A program made the translations under genes and the position numbers. Below, one piece after another: positions 13,915-15,917 of a DNA stretch of 15,917 nt. The notes beneath the pieces were generated by a model. It did not search any database, had not been told where the DNA came from, and worked only from the letters and a program-made list of their open reading frames with translations. Origin of the DNA: an uncultured Porphyromonas sp. (GTDB taxonomy: Bacteria > Bacteroidota > Bacteroidia > Bacteroidales > Porphyromonadaceae); contig UQDF01000049.1 of NCBI GenBank assembly GCA_900539765.1, positions 1 through 15,917 on the forward strand, given 5' to 3'. The stretch's first letter is position 1. Every line of letters starts with the position of its first letter.

Positions 13915-15522
13915 TCATCGTACGATGAGCCATCCACTATGCTCATCGGTGATCACAAGGTACTTGCCAGCAGGATAATTAGATAAGTCTATCTCGCCTT
14001 GTCCTAGGGCATCAGCCTGAATGGTTGCCATACACTTACCCTCCTGCGTATAAACAGAGAAGTCGCTGTAAGGCTTGAGACCACAGACTCTCGCTAAGTC
14101 TCTTGCAGGATTGGGCGTGATCGTGAGATCTTGTCTCTTAGTCGGATCAGCTATGCTCTTGACAAGGCGAAATGTGATGGTGATCTCTACATCCTTGGTA
14201 ACTAGGTAGACTTTGTCTTCCGTTATATCCTGATCTCCAACTTTGATGCTCTCTAGCTCATAACCTTCGTCAGGTGTCGCCTCGACCTTTATCTCTGTAG
14301 CAAAGGGGACCCGCTCAGGGTCAGTCACCTCTAGGAGCGTTGCTGTACCACCCTCTCCGACAGATAGTGTCACATGGAGGAATGTCGTATCGCTCCCCTC
14401 GTATGGGATGAGATCCTTGGTCTCAGGATTGAAGTCGTAGACAGTCCATCCCTTGGCTTTTGCCTCTGCTACTTGTGCTTTGAGGATTACGTTTTGCTCT
14501 GTATCGCTCTGGGTATTAACGGCAACCAGCTTGGCAGATTCTTTTTTTGGCAAAGATGTCACGAGAGCCTGCATATCGTTGGGATAGATGCGATTTTCTA
14601 TGCACCATAGACTACCTAACTCGGGGTTTTGTGACAGATCTATCTTTTCTATCGAATTGTGCTCTACAGACATCACTTGTAGCTTAGGACAGTGCGACAC
14701 ATCGATCTCCTGTAGCTGGTTGCTCTCGGCGGCTAGTACAGTGAGCTGCTCGAGTGTAGAGAGGTCTAGCGAGGAGAGCTGGTTGTTATAGCAGTCTAGT
14801 CGCACGAGCTTGGTCTGTGCAGAGAGGTCTATATCCGTGAGCTTGTTGTTGGCTACGAGCAGCCAGGTAATAGCTCCATTGTTGGCTAGGTCTAGGTGGT
14901 CTATACTATTAGTCCCTAGGTCTATTACCTTTACGTTAGGACAGCCACTCAGATCGATAGCTGTCAGCTGATTGTTGGCAGCTTTGAGCATTGTAAAAGA
15001 GGGGTGACTAGCTCCGAACTTAAGGCTCTTAAGCTGGTTGTCAAAGCAATAGACTTCGTATAGATCCTTACACTGAGATAGGTCTAGCTGCTGTAGCTTG
15101 TTTTGCTGACAGTAAAGCATCGATAGAGCCTTGTTGTCACCTATATTCAGCTCTGTGAGCTGGTTGCCCGAGCAGTTGAGCTGTTGTAGACATGAGATAC
15201 CAGATAGATCTATTGCTGTGAGCTTGATCTCTTGGCACCCCAAGTCGGTTATCTCCCCCATGAGCTTGATGGTGGGCGAGGTCACCGTGTACTGATTACC
15301 AGCGAATGTCGATTCGCCCGTGGGGGTGAGTCCCTCGATAATTGGATCCTCCCAATCATCCGTCTCGAAGGAGAGCCAAATGGTATCTCCGACGGAAGTC
15401 TCTGTGGTGAGTACGATCGTTGGGGTGGTAGTCTGTGTCTCATCGCCAGTAGTCTGAGCCGTCACCAAGAGTGGCCATATCAGGAGCAAGGCACAGAGCA
15501 CTGTTTTTGTAGCTGTTTTCAT
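13915..15522 (-). CDS. Secreted leucine-rich-repeat protein, internalin-like, with T9SS sorting domain
   Basis: A 535-aa exported protein with a Sec signal peptide (about 1-22, ending VTAQ). A lead-in domain is followed by about ten LRRs of 21-22 residues (about 101-325; pattern LxxLxCxxNxLxxLDLSxxxx, in which C often occupies the variable position). Next is an InlB B-repeat-like segment (about 383-454, with EATPDEGYELESI). Last is a roughly 70-residue type IX secretion C-terminal domain beginning LTITPNPARDLARV (466-479), with NYPAGKYLV near the end and the basic terminus IVR. The architecture resembles P. gingivalis InlJ, an LRR protein linked to biofilm formation; orthology is not proven. 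The CTD implies export by the Por system and attachment to surface A-LPS. It is a monocistronic unit with its own promoter and terminator. Confidence 0.88.
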   Translation of the reverse strand: MKTATKTVLCALLLIWPLLVTAQTTGDETQTTTPTIVLTTETSVGDTIWLSFETDDWEDPIIEGLTPTGESTFAGNQYTVTSPTIKLMGEITDLGCQEIKLTAIDLSGISCLQQLNCSGNQLTELNIGDNKALSMLYCQQNKLQQLDLSQCKDLYEVYCFDNQLKSLKFGASHPSFTMLKAANNQLTAIDLSGCPNVKVIDLGTNSIDHLDLANNGAITWLLVANNKLTDIDLSAQTKLVRLDCYNNQLSSLDLSTLEQLTVLAAESNQLQEIDVSHCPKLQVMSVEHNSIEKIDLSQNPELGSLWCIENRIYPNDMQALVTSLPKKESAKLVAVNTQSDTEQNVILKAQVAEAKAKGWTVYDFNPETKDLIPYEGSDTTFLHVTLSVGEGGTATLLEVTDPERVPFATEIKVEATPDEGYELESIKVGDQDITEDKVYLVTKDVEITITFRLVKSIADPTKRQDLTITPNPARDLARVCGLKPYSDFSVYTQEGKCMATIQADALGQGEIDLSNYPAGKYLVITDEHSGWLIVR

Positions 15523-15610
15523 GACTTATATCTGTTTAAGTTGATGTTATTAGTAGCTTACACGTTGATAAGAATCAGTAAATGAAAGAGTAACTCGGAC
15601 TATTCATAGG

Positions 15611-15618
15611 CAAATATA
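15611..15618 (-). promoter_or_regulatory. Probable -7 promoter element of the LRR protein gene
   Basis: The minus strand reads TATATTTG, a full TAnnTTTG match, about 90 nt before the LRR ATG. A partial -33 element CTTG lies 22 nt further upstream (15641-15644). The leader between promoter and ATG shows no obvious structure. Confidence 0.5.
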
Positions 15619-15702
15619 CGTAATTGGGTGGTACTATACTCAAGCATTTGTCGAGCAACTCTCACGGGGCTGACGAAGGCTAATTCGGCTAATCTCTATT
15701 TT

Positions 15703-15863
15703 GAGATGCTGGGAGGCAACAGTGATACCTGATAGACGGGATCTCTCATGCCCCGATACGATTTATCCTCAAGATGGGAAGATGGGATAGATCTCCACGT
15801 GGCTATCGTGTTTTATAGTTTCAGTTGATTGGAAAAAGCCAAGCACGACCCTCCCAGCGTCTC
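15703..15863. repeat. Long-range inverted repeat upstream of the LRR gene
   Basis: GAGATGCTGGGAGG (15703-15716) and CCTCCCAGCGTCTC (15850-15863) are complementary at 13 of 14 positions, 133 bp apart. The exception would be a U-G pair in plus-strand RNA. The CCACGTGG copy at 15795 lies between the arms. No gene was found in 15523-15917 apart from the promoter and these elements. Confidence 0.4.
15795..15808. repeat. Dispersed CCACGTGG repeat, right copy
   Basis: CCACGTGGCTATCG is identical over 14 bp to 8944-8957, the last unit of the central array, and lies in the intergenic region upstream of the LRR gene. It is a single copy here with no 22-bp partner visible. Confidence 0.7.
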
Positions 15864-15917
15864 CGCAATTTCCAGTAGTAAGTGCAACACGAAGCGTATA
15901 AAAGCACCTACCCCTGG

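Overview
This window looks like chromosomal DNA from a Bacteroidales bacterium, most likely Porphyromonas. GC content appears to be near 50% or a little above, which would fit the asaccharolytica/uenonis group better than P. gingivalis, but the species call is inference. Supporting evidence is a secreted internalin-like leucine-rich-repeat protein with a type IX secretion C-terminal domain, a fused CcsB-CcsA cytochrome c synthetase, pta-ackA as a pair, Bacteroidota -7 promoter elements (TAnnTTTG) in front of several genes, and few Shine-Dalgarno sites. All ten protein genes lie on the minus strand, so the window reads transcriptionally from right to left.

Right part (about 15.9 to 9.0 kb). 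A surface LRR protein (13915-15522) has its own promoter and a clear intrinsic terminator. Next come a long-chain acyl-CoA ligase (11993-13699) and a cysteine-rich DUF2284 protein (11380-11991) whose ATG follows the ligase stop after one base. Then come pta (10294-11301) and ackA (9059-10255), the acetyl-CoA to acetate plus ATP branch, closed by a strong hairpin at 8986-9019.

Middle (8356-9058). This 703-bp intergenic region holds six copies of the perfect palindrome CCACGTGG, mostly at exact 22-bp spacing and folded into larger inverted repeats, followed by the promoter and leader of the next operon. Related single copies sit near both window ends (106-126 and 15795-15808). This is the least explained feature of the window.

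Left part (8355 to 188). An apparent five-gene operon encodes an outer-membrane porin, an imelysin-family lipoprotein, two tandem di-haem oxidoreductase (DUF1111/DHOR) lipoproteins and the CcsBA haem lyase that would attach haem to their CxxCH motifs. Imelysin plus DUF1111 is a recurrent pairing in iron-related loci of other bacteria, so the cluster may be a self-contained envelope module for iron or haem handling, or for periplasmic peroxide/redox chemistry. The presence of the cytochrome c maturation gene in the same operon is its most informative trait. Structured intercistronic RNA elements occur before each of the two DHOR genes.

No tRNA, rRNA, CRISPR array, transposase or phage gene was seen.
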